From positions 63,305 through 127,304 of the forward strand of contig NZ_JAHCMB010000241.1 in NCBI RefSeq assembly GCF_019904155.1: a DNA stretch of 64,000 nt, written 5' to 3'. Each line of letters begins with the position of its first letter. Positions within the stretch are counted from its first letter, which is position 1. The DNA comes from Paenibacillus sinensis. GTDB lineage: Bacteria; Bacillota; Bacilli; Paenibacillales; Paenibacillaceae. Below, piece after piece: positions 32,862-42,215 of the stretch. Both the position numbers and the translations under genes were made by a program. Below the pieces are notes generated by a model, which saw only the letters and a list, made by a program, of their open reading frames with translations, had not been told where the DNA came from and made no database searches.

Positions 32862-33968
32862 TCAAAGCTTTTGGGAGAGTCCCTTTTTGGCGAAGCGTAC
32901 GGCCCGGTTCGCCCGGGCCAGCGTCCGCTGCGGGGCGGCGGAGCAGAAGTCGTAATCGGCGAGCTCCACTTCATTCAGCAGCCGGTTCAGATGGGAGAAG
33001 ACGGCGCCGAGATCGCGAATGGCGGTCAGTGAGCAATTTCCCTGCAGCTCGGAGAAGCTGGTCAGCTGTAGCTCCCGTGCCAGCCGGAGCTTCTCCGGCA
33101 GCGCGCTGCCGCACTCAGCGCTGGACAGCGCCTTGGCGCCGAACAGGGCGATGCAGTCCGCCGTGGCTGCCAGGTTCTCCTTCATCCAGTCGGCGGCGGC
33201 GTAATGAGCCGGAAGCAGCGAAATTTCGGTTGCAATTTCTTTCACATAGCCGTGCATCGTCTTCAGATGGGAGGTCGATTGCTTCAGCATGCCCAGTTCG
33301 ATGCGGTTCGGCAGATGGGAGATGGTGAAGTGCAGCTCGGCCTGCTTGCGGGTACTGATCTTGAGCAGTTCATCCGCCCGCTTGAGGGCTTCCGCCTGCT
33401 TGGCTTCATCGCGTCCCGGCGTCATGCCGCTGAGTCCGTCAGCCAGCAGCAGACTTCCTTCAAGCGCAGTTCCTCTTGCGTTGCCGAAGCTCTTCGGAGG
33501 AACGATAATCATATTGAAGACCAGCGCGATAACGACGCCGATCAAGGTTTCGGATGCCCGGTACATCACATAATGATCCTGGATAAACGTAATCGCCAGA
33601 ACAGAGGTGACACCGACCTGGGTGATGGCCTGGAAATTGATCTTGCAGGCGGTGGCGATTCCAAGCCCGACCAGCAGAATCAGCAGGATGGACAGCGGGC
33701 CGACGTTCATGAAATGCCCGACCAGCAGGCTGACGGTTCCGCCGAGCACGATGCCAAGCAGCCGGCAGAGCCCTTTTTCCAAAGAGGCTTTCACGCTGCC
33801 CTGTGTAATCAGGATCGCCGCCAGCGGGGCGAAGTAAGAGAACTCGCCGCCGTAAATGGCGTGCACAACCATCCAGGAAATCGAAGCCGCAAGTGTGACC
33901 CGAATCATATATAGGGAAAAACCGTATTTTTCAAGACGCTCCTGCAGCCCCTCATGCATTTCACTCAA
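32862..33968 (-). CDS. FUSC / aromatic acid exporter-like membrane protein
   Basis: A 368-residue protein. Residues about 20-165 hold six hydrophobic helices with the family pattern (IRVTLAASISWMVVH, FAPLAAILITQGSVKASLEKGLCRLLGIVLGGTVS, written here as position about 45-80). The rest is a cytoplasmic helical domain. This architecture is that of FUSC/ArAE-type efflux proteins thought to export aromatic or fusaric-acid-like compounds. Its stop codon is only 2 bp from the right end of the IS remnant, so the last residues may have been set by the insertion. The promoter side is AT-rich (33970-34060). Confidence 0.88.
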   Translation of the reverse strand: MSEMHEGLQERLEKYGFSLYMIRVTLAASISWMVVHAIYGGEFSYFAPLAAILITQGSVKASLEKGLCRLLGIVLGGTVSLLVGHFMNVGPLSILLILLVGLGIATACKINFQAITQVGVTSVLAITFIQDHYVMYRASETLIGVVIALVFNMIIVPPKSFGNARGTALEGSLLLADGLSGMTPGRDEAKQAEALKRADELLKISTRKQAELHFTISHLPNRIELGMLKQSTSHLKTMHGYVKEIATEISLLPAHYAAADWMKENLAATADCIALFGAKALSSAECGSALPEKLRLARELQLTSFSELQGNCSLTAIRDLGAVFSHLNRLLNEVELADYDFCSAAPQRTLARANRAVRFAKKGLSQKL

Positions 33969-34159
33969 CTCTTTTCAAAAATTTTAGCAAGTTTACGTGG
34001 TTTTCAGACACTTTTCATTATAGCACCGCCGGAATTATGGATAAGCGGGCACTTATTACAACATTACGAACATCAAGCGGCTGGACGTAAAGAATTGATG
34101 CCGTGACCGTCAAAACCGGGTATGATAAGCTTAACCGAATCTATTTACATGCAGGGGGG

Positions 34160-35287
34160 TTGACAGAGATAGCCATTCAGGAATCTACCATTATTTCATT
34201 TCAGAACGTTACGAAGCGTTACGACGAGGATGAGGAGCCGGTGCTCAAGGGCGTCAGCTTCGATATCGAACGCGGCAAATTCTACACGCTGCTCGGACCG
34301 TCCGGCTGCGGGAAGACGACAATCCTGCGTCTGATCGCCGGCTTTGCCGAACCAACCGAGGGAACTATAACGATGGATGGCAAGGTCATGAACCGCATTC
34401 CCGCCAACGAGCGCCAGGTCAACACGGTGTTTCAGGACTACGCCCTGTTCCCGCACCTGAATGTGTTCGAGAATGTGGCGTTTGGCCTGCGCGTCAAGAA
34501 GCTGAAGAAGCCGGTTATCGAGCAGAAGGTCCAGGAAGCGCTGCGCTTCGTCAATCTGGCCGGCTACGGGAACCGTTCAGTAAGCGAAATGTCCGGCGGC
34601 CAGCGCCAGCGGGTGGCGATTGCACGGGCGATCGTCAACGAGCCGCAGGTGCTGCTATTGGACGAGCCCCTGTCTGCGCTCGATCTGAAGCTGCGGACCG
34701 AGATGCAGTATATTTTGCGGGAGATGCAGCAGCGTCTCGGGATCACCTTCATCTTCGTCACCCATGACCAGGAGGAAGCGCTGGCGATGTCGGACTGGAT
34801 CTTCGTCATGAACAAGGGACTGATTGAGCAGAGCGGCACCCCTAACGACATTTACGACGAGCCGATCAACCGTTATGTCGCCGACTTTATCGGCGAATCC
34901 AATATCGTGCCGGGAGTTATGATCGAGGACTACTTGACAGAGTTCAACGGCCGCCGCTTCGAGTGCGTGGACGCTGGTCTGCGTCCTAATGAGCCGATCG
35001 AGATCGTCATCCGGCCGGAGGATCTCGAGATCGTGCCGCTTGATCAGGGCAAGCTCCGCGTCAAGGTGGACAGCCAGCTGTTCCGGGGCGTGCACTACGA
35101 GATCAGCTGCTACGATGAATCGGGCCAGGAATGGCTGGTCCATTCCACCCGCAAGGCGGAGGTGGGCGGCGAGATCGGCCTTTACTTCGATCCGGAAGCG
35201 ATCCATGTCATGAGGTTCGGCGAGACGGAGGAGGAGTTCGACAGACGATTGGAAGCATACGGCGAGGTGGAAGCTCATGGCAAGTAA
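34160..35287 (+). CDS. potA: Spermidine/putrescine ABC transporter ATP-binding protein
   Basis: An ABC ATPase of the polyamine type, about 375 residues. Walker A GPSGCGKTT, Q-loop NTVFQDYALFPHLNV, signature MSGGQRQRVAIARAI, Walker B LLLDEPLSALDLKLR and switch His FVTHDQEEAL are all present. A C-terminal TOBE domain (IVIRPEDLEIV, about 290 on) completes the PotA form. The start is uncertain: the frame runs from a GTG at 34103, but the TTG at 34160 after an AGGGGGG gives a length closer to homologues. It overlaps potB by 11 bp, in the order potA-B-C-D. Confidence 0.93.
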   Translation: MTEIAIQESTIISFQNVTKRYDEDEEPVLKGVSFDIERGKFYTLLGPSGCGKTTILRLIAGFAEPTEGTITMDGKVMNRIPANERQVNTVFQDYALFPHLNVFENVAFGLRVKKLKKPVIEQKVQEALRFVNLAGYGNRSVSEMSGGQRQRVAIARAIVNEPQVLLLDEPLSALDLKLRTEMQYILREMQQRLGITFIFVTHDQEEALAMSDWIFVMNKGLIEQSGTPNDIYDEPINRYVADFIGESNIVPGVMIEDYLTEFNGRRFECVDAGLRPNEPIEIVIRPEDLEIVPLDQGKLRVKVDSQLFRGVHYEISCYDESGQEWLVHSTRKAEVGGEIGLYFDPEAIHVMRFGETEEEFDRRLEAYGEVEAHGK

Positions 35288-36086
35288 GAGCAAGCCGTTC
35301 TATCTCATCCCGTATTATCTGTGGATCGCGCTGTTCGTCGTTGCGCCCGTGCTGCTGGTGCTGTATTATTCCCTCTTCGACATCGAGGGTAACCTGACGC
35401 TGTCCAATTACGCGGACTTTTTTACACCGGTCTATTTGCGGATGACGCTTAGCTCGTTCTGGTATGCCTTTCTCATCACGGCGTTCTCGCTGCTGGTGGC
35501 TTACCCGGCCGCCTGGCTGCTGACCAGGGCGAAGCACAAGCAGCTCTGGCTGCTGCTCATTATTTTGCCGACGTGGATCAACCTGCTGCTGAAGACGTAT
35601 GCGTTCATCGGCATTTTTGGCACGTTCGGACCCGTGAACAGCATTCTGGACGTACTGGGCATCGGCTCGCAGCAGATTCTGTTCACAGGCTTCAGCTTCG
35701 TGTTTGTCTCGGTCTATATTTTTATCCCGTTCATGATTCTGCCGATCTTCAGTGCGCTGGAGGATCTCAATCCGTCGCTGCTTGCGGCGGCGCGCGATCT
35801 GGGCGCTTCGGGCTGGACAACCTTCCGGCGGGTAATCTTCCCCCTGACGATTTCGGGCGTCCGTTCGGGCTGCATGGCGGTCTTCATTCCGGCTCTGTCG
35901 CTGTTCATGATCACCCGCCTGATCGCGGGGAACCGGGTCATTACGCTCGGCACGGCGATCGAGCAGCATTTCCTGGTGACACAGGATTGGGGAATGGGTT
36001 CGACGGTGGCGATGTTCCTGATCTTTGTTATGGCGCTGGTGATGGTGCTGCTGGGCGGCCGGAAGGAGGTGCGGCATGGAAAATAA
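35277..36086 (+). CDS. potB: Spermidine/putrescine ABC transporter permease PotB
   Basis: A 269-residue permease with six helices. It shows PotB-type features: PYYLWIALFVVAPVLLVLYYS at the N terminus, and the coupling-loop EAA-like segment ALEDLNPSLLAAARDLGASGWTTFRRVIFPLT near 160-192. Start and stop overlap potA and potC by 11 bp each, implying coupled translation. It pairs with PotC to form the membrane channel. Confidence 0.94.
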   Translation: MASKSKPFYLIPYYLWIALFVVAPVLLVLYYSLFDIEGNLTLSNYADFFTPVYLRMTLSSFWYAFLITAFSLLVAYPAAWLLTRAKHKQLWLLLIILPTWINLLLKTYAFIGIFGTFGPVNSILDVLGIGSQQILFTGFSFVFVSVYIFIPFMILPIFSALEDLNPSLLAAARDLGASGWTTFRRVIFPLTISGVRSGCMAVFIPALSLFMITRLIAGNRVITLGTAIEQHFLVTQDWGMGSTVAMFLIFVMALVMVLLGGRKEVRHGK

Positions 36087-36900
36087 GCGAAACCGCTGGT
36101 CCAATCTGTATCTGGTCCTTGTCTTTGTTGTGCTGTATGCGCCGATTTTCTATTTGATGTATTACTCGTTCAACAGCGGAGGGACGATGCATAAATTCGA
36201 GGGCTTCACGCTCGAATATTACCGCGAGGTGTTCCAGGACACCCGGCTGATCATCATTGTCATCAACACGCTGGTAATTGCGCTGCTGTCGTCGGCCATC
36301 GCGACTGTCATCGCCGTGATCGGCGCGCTCGCTATCCGGCGGGTCCGCAGCCGGAGAGCCAAGAATACGCTGCTGTCGCTGAACAACGTGCTGATTGTCA
36401 GCCCTGATGTCATTATCGGCGCTTCGTTCCTGATTCTGTTCACGATCGTGGGCGTGAAGCTCGGCTTCTCGTCCGTGCTGCTGTCGCATATCGCCTTCAG
36501 CATACCGATCGCAGTCCTGATGATCCTGCCGCATCTGGAGGAGATGAGTCCAAGTCTCGCCGACGCCGCGCGCGACCTCGGCGCCTCCAGCATCGATGTG
36601 CTGACCAAGGTTATCCTGCCGGTCATCAGGCCCGGCATCTTCAGCGGCTTCTTCATGGCGCTGACCTATTCGCTGGATGACTTCGCGGTGACGTTCTTCG
36701 TGACAGGCAACGGTTATTCCACGCTGTCGGTCGAGATTTATTCACGCGCCCGCCAGGGCGTGTCGCTGTCGATCAATGCGCTGTCCACGCTCATCTTTCT
36801 GTTCACGGTGCTGCTCGTGGCAGTGTATTACGTGCTGACAACGAAGAAGGCCAAGCAATCTCCGGCCGAGCCGGCGGCGGATGCGGGGGTGCCGAGATGA
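36076..36900 (+). CDS. potC: Spermidine/putrescine ABC transporter permease PotC
   Basis: A 274-residue six-helix permease. It contains the coupling segment LEEMSPSLADAARDLGASSIDVLTKVILPVIRPG (about 155-188, abbreviated by position) and the PotC-type SLDDFAVTFFVTG near 200. RBS CGGAAGGAGG lies in the end of potB. Its TGA overlaps the potD ATG (ATGA). Confidence 0.94.
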   Translation: MENKRNRWSNLYLVLVFVVLYAPIFYLMYYSFNSGGTMHKFEGFTLEYYREVFQDTRLIIIVINTLVIALLSSAIATVIAVIGALAIRRVRSRRAKNTLLSLNNVLIVSPDVIIGASFLILFTIVGVKLGFSSVLLSHIAFSIPIAVLMILPHLEEMSPSLADAARDLGASSIDVLTKVILPVIRPGIFSGFFMALTYSLDDFAVTFFVTGNGYSTLSVEIYSRARQGVSLSINALSTLIFLFTVLLVAVYYVLTTKKAKQSPAEPAADAGVPR

Positions 36901-37970
36901 AGCAGCTCGTGAATGCTTTTCTGGCAATAATGATCGCGGCCTTTGCCTTGATGTATCTCGGCTCATGGATGAACAAGAGCGAAGGGTATTCCGGCGGCAA
37001 CACCCTGACTATCTACAACTGGGGCGACTACATTGACCCGGAGCTGCTGACGCAGTTCCAGAAGGAGACGGGCATTACCGTCATCTACCAGACCTTCGAT
37101 TCCAATGAAGCGATGCTGACGAAGATCGAGCAGGGGGGCACGAATTTCGACGTGGTGGTCCCTTCGGATTACGCCATTGCCAAGATGAAAGAGGAGAACC
37201 TGCTGCTCCCGATCGATCACAGCAAGCTGCCAAATCTGTCCCATATAGATCCCAGGTTCATGAATCTGTCGTTCGACGAGGGCAACAAGTACTCGGTTCC
37301 CTACTTCTGGGGAACAGTCGGTATTATTTACAACCCGGAGATGACGCACGGGATCAAGTTCGACAGCTGGGACGATCTGTGGGACAGCCGGCTGAAGAAC
37401 AATATTATGCTCGTGGACGGCGCGCGGGAGGTCATGGGCATGGCGCTGAACAGTCTGCACTACTCCCTGAACGACAGGAACGAAGAGCATCTGCAGCAGG
37501 CGCTGGCCAAGCTGAACAAGCTGTCGCCGAACGTCAAGGCCATTGTCGGAGACGAGATCAAAATGCTGCTCGCGAACGAGGAAGCGGCCGTCGGAGTCGT
37601 CTGGTCCGGGGATGCCTCGGAGATCATGGATGAGAACGACAAGCTGGACTATGTGGTGCCAAAAGAGGGTTCGAATGTCTGGGCCGACAACCTGGTCATT
37701 CCGCGTACCGCCGCCAATGTAGAGGGCGCGTACAAGTTCATCAACTTTATGCTCCGGCCGGAGGTGGCGGCGCAGAATGCTGAATATGTCGGCTACTCCA
37801 CGCCGAACAAGGATGCGCTGACGCTGCTGCCGGAGGATATTTCCGGAGATGAACGCTTCTACCCGCCGAAGGAACTCACCGATAAGCTGGAGGTCTACGA
37901 CAATCTCGGCAAGAAGATGCTCGCCCATTACAATGAGCTGTTTCTGAAGTTCAAGATGCATAACGATTGA
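36897..37970 (+). CDS. potD: Spermidine/putrescine-binding protein PotD
   Basis: A 357-residue extracellular binding protein with an N-terminal hydrophobic signal or anchor (about 5-24). Unlike many Gram-positive binding proteins it shows no lipobox Cys; an uncleaved helix may anchor it. The mature part is the PotD fold: TIYNWGDYIDPELLTQFQKE (about 38-57), NFDVVVPSDYAIAKMKEENL, SVPYFWGTVGIIYN and NLVIPRTAANVEGAYKFINFML. Polyamine specificity is inferred from family and operon. A terminator follows at 38029-38084. Confidence 0.94.
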   Translation: MKQLVNAFLAIMIAAFALMYLGSWMNKSEGYSGGNTLTIYNWGDYIDPELLTQFQKETGITVIYQTFDSNEAMLTKIEQGGTNFDVVVPSDYAIAKMKEENLLLPIDHSKLPNLSHIDPRFMNLSFDEGNKYSVPYFWGTVGIIYNPEMTHGIKFDSWDDLWDSRLKNNIMLVDGAREVMGMALNSLHYSLNDRNEEHLQQALAKLNKLSPNVKAIVGDEIKMLLANEEAAVGVVWSGDASEIMDENDKLDYVVPKEGSNVWADNLVIPRTAANVEGAYKFINFMLRPEVAAQNAEYVGYSTPNKDALTLLPEDISGDERFYPPKELTDKLEVYDNLGKKMLAHYNELFLKFKMHND

Positions 37971-38028
37971 GAATGCTTGGTTAATTAAAAGATGCTTTAT
38001 CAATTGAAGATGCTTCTGCCGCAAGATC

Positions 38029-38084
38029 AAGAGGCTCAAGGGATGCCGGGGACCGCCCCGCTTCTCCATGAGCCTCTTTTTATT
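38029..38084 (+). terminator. potABCD terminator
   Basis: AAGAGGCTCA (38029-38038) pairs with TGAGCCTCTT (38069-38078), with an inner GC-rich stem and a TTTTATT tail. Confidence 0.85.
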
Positions 38085-38186
38085 GCCGAGGATAATGCCG
38101 CTCTTGTCTTTTATGCTCTTGTCTACCTGCTGCGGCCGTGTCTTCCCTGCATCCGTACATTCCTTGTTCCAGGGCTATCCGCCGGC

Positions 38187-39008
38187 TTACTTGATCCCGA
38201 GCCGCATCCGGTAGCCGAACATCGTATCCAGCGTCCGCCCCGCAAAATACTGCTCCACCGCCTGGCGGTACACGGCAATGTCTTCGTCCAGCTCGCCGCC
38301 GCCCAGCCTGAGAACGGTCTGCATCCCGCCCTGGCTGAGCGTAAGGCCGACATACCGCTCCGCATCGGAGCGCTCGATGTTGTGGAAGACCAGCTCCCGG
38401 CAGTAGCTGAAGACCCCGCTTTCGCGGATTCGGCCCAGATGCTCATCCTTGCTGCGCTTGACGGCTCTGCTCTCAATCGGCACCCGGCTGTCGATTACCG
38501 CATCTGCCTTGCTGATCAGGTCGTTGTACATCTTCTCGATAGCCGGTTCGAGCACCGGCGGCCAGTCGCAGTCGTAGGCGGCGAAGATTCCGCCGGGACG
38601 CAGCACCCGCGCCGCTTCCTTCAGAGTGCTGAGCGGCTCCATCCAGTGAAAGGATTGGGAGCAGGTGATGATATCGGCTGCATCTGCCTCAAGCTCCAGG
38701 GCGTTGGAGTAGCCCTGGACGAACGAGATATGAGACGGCCTGCCAAGGGCGTCCCATTTCTCAAGCGCCCGGCTCCGCATGTCGTCCCCCGGCTCGACCC
38801 CGATGATCCGGCCGGCTCTTCCCGTCCACATGAATGTGGACAGGCCGGTCCCGCAGCCGAGATCCACGACAAGGTCAGGCTGTGCGCCCAGGTAGCCTGC
38901 CAGCAGTTCGGCGACCAGCTGCGGTGCTTCCGGCCGGTACCGGTCGTATTCTTTTTGAAAACCTTTAAAACGCTCAACATTGGAATACAGATTGCCTTCG
39001 GGGATCAT
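38187..39008 (-). CDS. Class I SAM-dependent methyltransferase
   Basis: A 273-residue cytosolic methyltransferase. Motif I is VVDLGCGTGLSTFMW (about 48-62), followed by IIGVEPGDDMR (acidic end of strand 2), IITCSQSFHWME (about 115-126) and RVLRPGGIFAAYD. The HWM motif is common in UbiE/trans-aconitate-like Rossmann methyltransferases. The substrate is unknown. ACGGAGTG precedes the ATG. It is monocistronic on the minus strand and diverges from the following cluster. Confidence 0.92.
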   Translation of the reverse strand: MIPEGNLYSNVERFKGFQKEYDRYRPEAPQLVAELLAGYLGAQPDLVVDLGCGTGLSTFMWTGRAGRIIGVEPGDDMRSRALEKWDALGRPSHISFVQGYSNALELEADAADIITCSQSFHWMEPLSTLKEAARVLRPGGIFAAYDCDWPPVLEPAIEKMYNDLISKADAVIDSRVPIESRAVKRSKDEHLGRIRESGVFSYCRELVFHNIERSDAERYVGLTLSQGGMQTVLRLGGGELDEDIAVYRQAVEQYFAGRTLDTMFGYRMRLGIK

Positions 39009-39160
39009 GGCTTCACACTCCGTTTCTTTATGACCTACAACTATTGTAGCATCCTCCTCCCAAGGTTATGAGAAATTCTGTAATTTCTTCTATAGGCGGT
39101 CCCGCGTCCAATTCGGTAAAATGGAAGGGAAACCAAGACTGAACACCACAGGAGGAGATC

Positions 39161-39469
39161 ATGGAACTGCAGGACGCAGCCGAACAAGTAAGCCGTGTGA
39201 CTCAAAGTTATTGCAGCAAAATTGATGTAGAGCCAAGCAATGAATGGTTTCTTCTAAAAATCCAGGAGGAGCTCGGAGAGCTGGTGCAGTGCTACATGGA
39301 GCTTAACCATAAATCCAGAGCCAGAGGAAAGACCGAAACCGAGCTGCGGGACAGTTTTGAAGCCGAACTGGCCGATGTGCTGGGGCTGGTGTTGTCGATG
39401 GGGAAGCATAATGATATGGATATGAACCAAGCTATTTACAATAAATGGCTCAAATGGTTAAATGATTAA
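39161..39469 (+). CDS. MazG-like nucleotide pyrophosphohydrolase
   Basis: A 102-residue all-helical protein. It carries the MazG metal-binding pattern: KIQEELGELVQCYME (ExxE, about 33-47) and FEAELADVLGLVLSMG (ExxAD, about 67-82). Such enzymes hydrolyse (d)NTPs to monophosphates and limit mutagenic or alarmone nucleotides in the cytosol. RBS CAGGAGGAG precedes the ATG. It is 14 bp before the DinB gene and probably begins a run of six small genes up to 42671. Confidence 0.88.
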   Translation: MELQDAAEQVSRVTQSYCSKIDVEPSNEWFLLKIQEELGELVQCYMELNHKSRARGKTETELRDSFEAELADVLGLVLSMGKHNDMDMNQAIYNKWLKWLND

Positions 39470-39483
39470 AGGCGGTGGCGACG

Positions 39484-39975
39484 ATGGACTCCTTGTTCCT
39501 GAGAATCTCGCTTCATCGAATGACCGATCTGTATTTTCCTAAACTGAAGGAAGCACTGCAAGGTTTGAGTCAAGAGCATTTATGGCAGGAGCCATATCCG
39601 GGCGGCAATTCGATCGGAGGTATCGCTCTGCATGTATGTGAGCATATTGCCAGAAACTGCGTTCGTCTGGAGAGCAAGGACCCGAGACTGAAACCGGATT
39701 TTGAGAAGTATTTTCCAAGCAGCGAACAGACTGCCGATGAGCTGCTAATGAAGTTCGGGCAGCAGCTTCAGCAATGGGATGCCGTGATATCGCGGTATAT
39801 TGACGGGGAGCGATTGCTGGAGGAAGAGCATATTCACCAGATTTATCATCTGGTCGAGCATACCGGTTATCATCTGGGTCAAATCATTGACCGTGTTCAG
39901 CAGGCAACCGGGAAGAAGTTCGATTTTGTTCAAAAGGGTCTGCATGAAGCGTATTTGCGGAGTAAAATCGGATGA
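39484..39975 (+). CDS. DinB/YfiT-family metalloprotein
   Basis: A 163-residue four-helix-bundle protein. The metal-binding histidines typical of DinB folds are visible at IALHVCEHIARN (about 45-56) and YHLVEHTGYHLGQIIDRVQ (about 120-138). Members include bacillithiol or mycothiol transferases and many unassigned stress proteins. The frame opens at a GTG (39475), but the ATG at 39484 stands 6 nt behind AAAGGCGGT and is preferred. Function unknown. Confidence 0.88.
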   Translation: MDSLFLRISLHRMTDLYFPKLKEALQGLSQEHLWQEPYPGGNSIGGIALHVCEHIARNCVRLESKDPRLKPDFEKYFPSSEQTADELLMKFGQQLQQWDAVISRYIDGERLLEEEHIHQIYHLVEHTGYHLGQIIDRVQQATGKKFDFVQKGLHEAYLRSKIG

Positions 39976-40020
39976 AGCCTGGATAAGGCGGATTCATTCC
40001 AAGGCTGGTGAAAGCAAGAA

Positions 40021-40620
40021 ATGCTGGAGAACAGACTGGAGAATAGACTGATCAAAATATTGTACAACTACAATCTGATCCGGGACCTGCGGGTGGTGCA
40101 GCAGCTGCATCTGCCGAACTGGTGCATTGCTGCGGGTTACGTCCGCAACGGGGTTTGGGATTACCTGCATGGTTATGCAAGCCCTACGCCGCTGAGCGAT
40201 GTGGATGTGCTGTACTACGACCCGGCCGATCTTAACGAAGACACCGAGAAGCGTTACGACCAAGCCTTAAAGGAGCTTCTGCCCGAATACAACTGGTCCT
40301 GCAAAAATCAGGCGAGAATGCACCTGAAGAACCAGGAGGAGCCTTATCTTTCAGTGGAGGATGCCATGCTGAGATGGCCGGAGACGGCTACCGCCGTCGG
40401 CGTCAGTATGGATCGTTATAAGAAAATCAATGTCATCGCTCCGCATGGCCTGCGTGATCTGTTTGATCTGATCATCCGGAGAAGCCCGTATTGCCACGAC
40501 GAAGAATGTTTCCGCGAGCGGGTGCGGAGCAAGAACTGGCTGGAAATCTGGCCCCGGCTGCGAATGGCCGAGTCCGGGCCCGGAGAGCCGGGAGAGCAAG
40601 GCGAGCGCTTAAAGGTTTAA
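40021..40620 (+). CDS. Nucleotidyltransferase-family protein (DUF925/COG3575-like)
   Basis: A 199-residue protein with a minimal nucleotidyltransferase signature: CIAAGYVRNGVWDYLHGY (glycine-rich start, about 36-53) and PLSDVDVLYYD (about 58-68) carrying the two catalytic Asp residues. The C-terminal half contains YKKINVIAPHGLRDLFDLIIRRSP, characteristic of this uncharacterised family. Substrate unknown. The ribosome binding site (GGTGAAAGCAAG) is weak, and it begins 45 bp after the DinB gene. The tail (about 185-199) is Gly/Glu-rich and looks disordered. Confidence 0.85.
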   Translation: MLENRLENRLIKILYNYNLIRDLRVVQQLHLPNWCIAAGYVRNGVWDYLHGYASPTPLSDVDVLYYDPADLNEDTEKRYDQALKELLPEYNWSCKNQARMHLKNQEEPYLSVEDAMLRWPETATAVGVSMDRYKKINVIAPHGLRDLFDLIIRRSPYCHDEECFRERVRSKNWLEIWPRLRMAESGPGEPGEQGERLKV

Positions 40621-40768
40621 GGCGGATATGCCGAACGAAATTCAAGGCCGCCGCTTGTCCGCCCGGGCCGGCAGGGTGGAATCGGCCGCGGCCGATGAAC
40701 AGGAAGGGCAGTACAGCCGGCTGCCCTGAATTCATCACGAAGTAATCCGAATGCAGAGGAGAGCGCCT

Positions 40769-41662
40769 ATGTCCGACTACTATTGGGATAAGCAGATCGA
40801 GTACCTGAACAGCACCCGCTGTTTGTATTACAACGATGATTATCTGGAATTTCTGGTCAAAGGCGTCTGGGGAATCAACCGGCCGGTCAGCCTTATCGAT
40901 TTCGGCTGCGGCTACGGCTACCTGGGGCTGAAGCTGCTGCCCCTTCTCCCGAAGGGCTCACGCTATACCGGGATCGACAAGGGGAGGGATATGATCGCCA
41001 AGGCCCGGGAGATTTTTGCGGAGCTGGATTATGAAACCGAATTCATTGAGGCTTCCGTTGAAGACATTCGGCCCAAGCGGCGTTATGATATCGCGGTCTG
41101 CCATGCTTTCCTGCTTCATATGGCCGATGCGGAGGACGTTCTCGGCAGAATGATTGACAGTGTGGTGAATCAGGGGAAGGTGATCTGCTTCGAGCCCCAC
41201 TGGATCGGGAATATGTCCAATTACGAACTGGAGGGAACTGCGCAGTCCCGGATTGTGAATCTCGGCATTCTCCAGCGTCTGTATGAGAACGATGCGCAGC
41301 GGACTAGTAAGGACGGGAACATCGGGCTGCGGCTGCCGATTCTGCTCAGCGGCCTGGGCTTAAGCGATGTGGAATGCCGGGTGAGCGACAAGGTGAATTT
41401 TCTGGACCAGCGGATGAACCCGGAGAGCCGGAGCAGACTGTTCCACTCCCTCAAAATCGAAGGCCTGGGCCAGGAGCCCGGCGATTATCAGCGAACGGTG
41501 ACGCAGCTGATCGCGCGGGGCCTGAGTCATGAGGAGGCGCGCCGGCAGTATGATGCGGAAATGCTCTTCTCCAAGGAGTTCACGGAGGAATCCTGGTTAA
41601 CTTATGCGCCCAATATGAAGATTACATTCGGTACGGTGGAGCGGCCTTGCGATGAAGATTAA
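40769..41662 (+). CDS. Class I SAM-dependent methyltransferase
   Basis: A 297-residue methyltransferase. Motif I IDFGCGYGYLGLKLL (about 40-54), TGIDKGRDMI, then DIAVCHAFLLHMADAEDVLGRMI (about 110-132) and VICFEPHW. The C-terminal 120 residues form an extra helical region. An ATG at 40751 exists, but the one at 40769 lies 6 nt after AGAGGAGAG and is preferred. Its end overlaps the next gene by 11 bp, so the two products may act together. Substrate unknown. Confidence 0.92.
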   Translation: MSDYYWDKQIEYLNSTRCLYYNDDYLEFLVKGVWGINRPVSLIDFGCGYGYLGLKLLPLLPKGSRYTGIDKGRDMIAKAREIFAELDYETEFIEASVEDIRPKRRYDIAVCHAFLLHMADAEDVLGRMIDSVVNQGKVICFEPHWIGNMSNYELEGTAQSRIVNLGILQRLYENDAQRTSKDGNIGLRLPILLSGLGLSDVECRVSDKVNFLDQRMNPESRSRLFHSLKIEGLGQEPGDYQRTVTQLIARGLSHEEARRQYDAEMLFSKEFTEESWLTYAPNMKITFGTVERPCDED

Positions 41663-42185
41663 CCTGTATCACTATTATGAGCGGGAAAGGGGACCCTTCC
41701 GCAATCTCTCCAGTCTTTCCAGGGAAGAGGCCCGGGCGGTCTCCCGAGAATTGAAGTCGAACGGGGATGTATTCGCCAGCCGTCGGCAAGACGATTATAT
41801 GGAAATCCGCCGGGAACTGGAGCAGCGGGCAAGAGAGCTGTTCATCCGGAAGGGCGGCAGACCCGTTCTCCCTTACCCTCATTACATGACACTCGGCGAA
41901 TGCCTTTGGGTGAAGAGCTGGTACAGGGAGGGGAGGGAAGTTGTCATCAGTCTGGATGATTTTGCCCCGGAGACCGTCAGCTTCACCTATGGCGATCTGT
42001 TCCCGGCTATGCGCTTCCAGGACGGCAGGGAGTACAGGGGGCAGGTCTATACGCGCGATGAAATACCGGGGCTGATCGGCCGCTTCGGGCTTCCACAGGA
42101 ATGGAACCCGGCCGGCGAGCAGGGACCGGAACGGTACATCGAGGCGCAAATTTGGGATGACGCCATTCTGAAGCGCTATTTGTGA
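41652..42185 (+). CDS. Uncharacterised protein coupled to a methyltransferase
   Basis: A 177-residue soluble protein starting inside the methyltransferase gene (11-bp overlap). It has recognisable blocks that look conserved (YHYYERERGPFRNLS at the start, RKGGRPVLPYPHYMTLGE in the middle, SFTYGDLFPA and GLPQEWNP...GPERYIEAQIWDD at the end). I have no function for them. There is no signal peptide or membrane helix. It is followed 30 bp later by a GNAT gene. Confidence 0.82.
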   Translation: MKINLYHYYERERGPFRNLSSLSREEARAVSRELKSNGDVFASRRQDDYMEIRRELEQRARELFIRKGGRPVLPYPHYMTLGECLWVKSWYREGREVVISLDDFAPETVSFTYGDLFPAMRFQDGREYRGQVYTRDEIPGLIGRFGLPQEWNPAGEQGPERYIEAQIWDDAILKRYL

Positions 42186-42215
42186 TATTAACGAACCAGG
42201 GAGGTATTCCATATC

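Noticed and set aside
34103..34159. GTG at 34103 as the potA start
   Set aside because: No convincing ribosome binding site, and the extra 19 residues are not expected for PotA; still possible.
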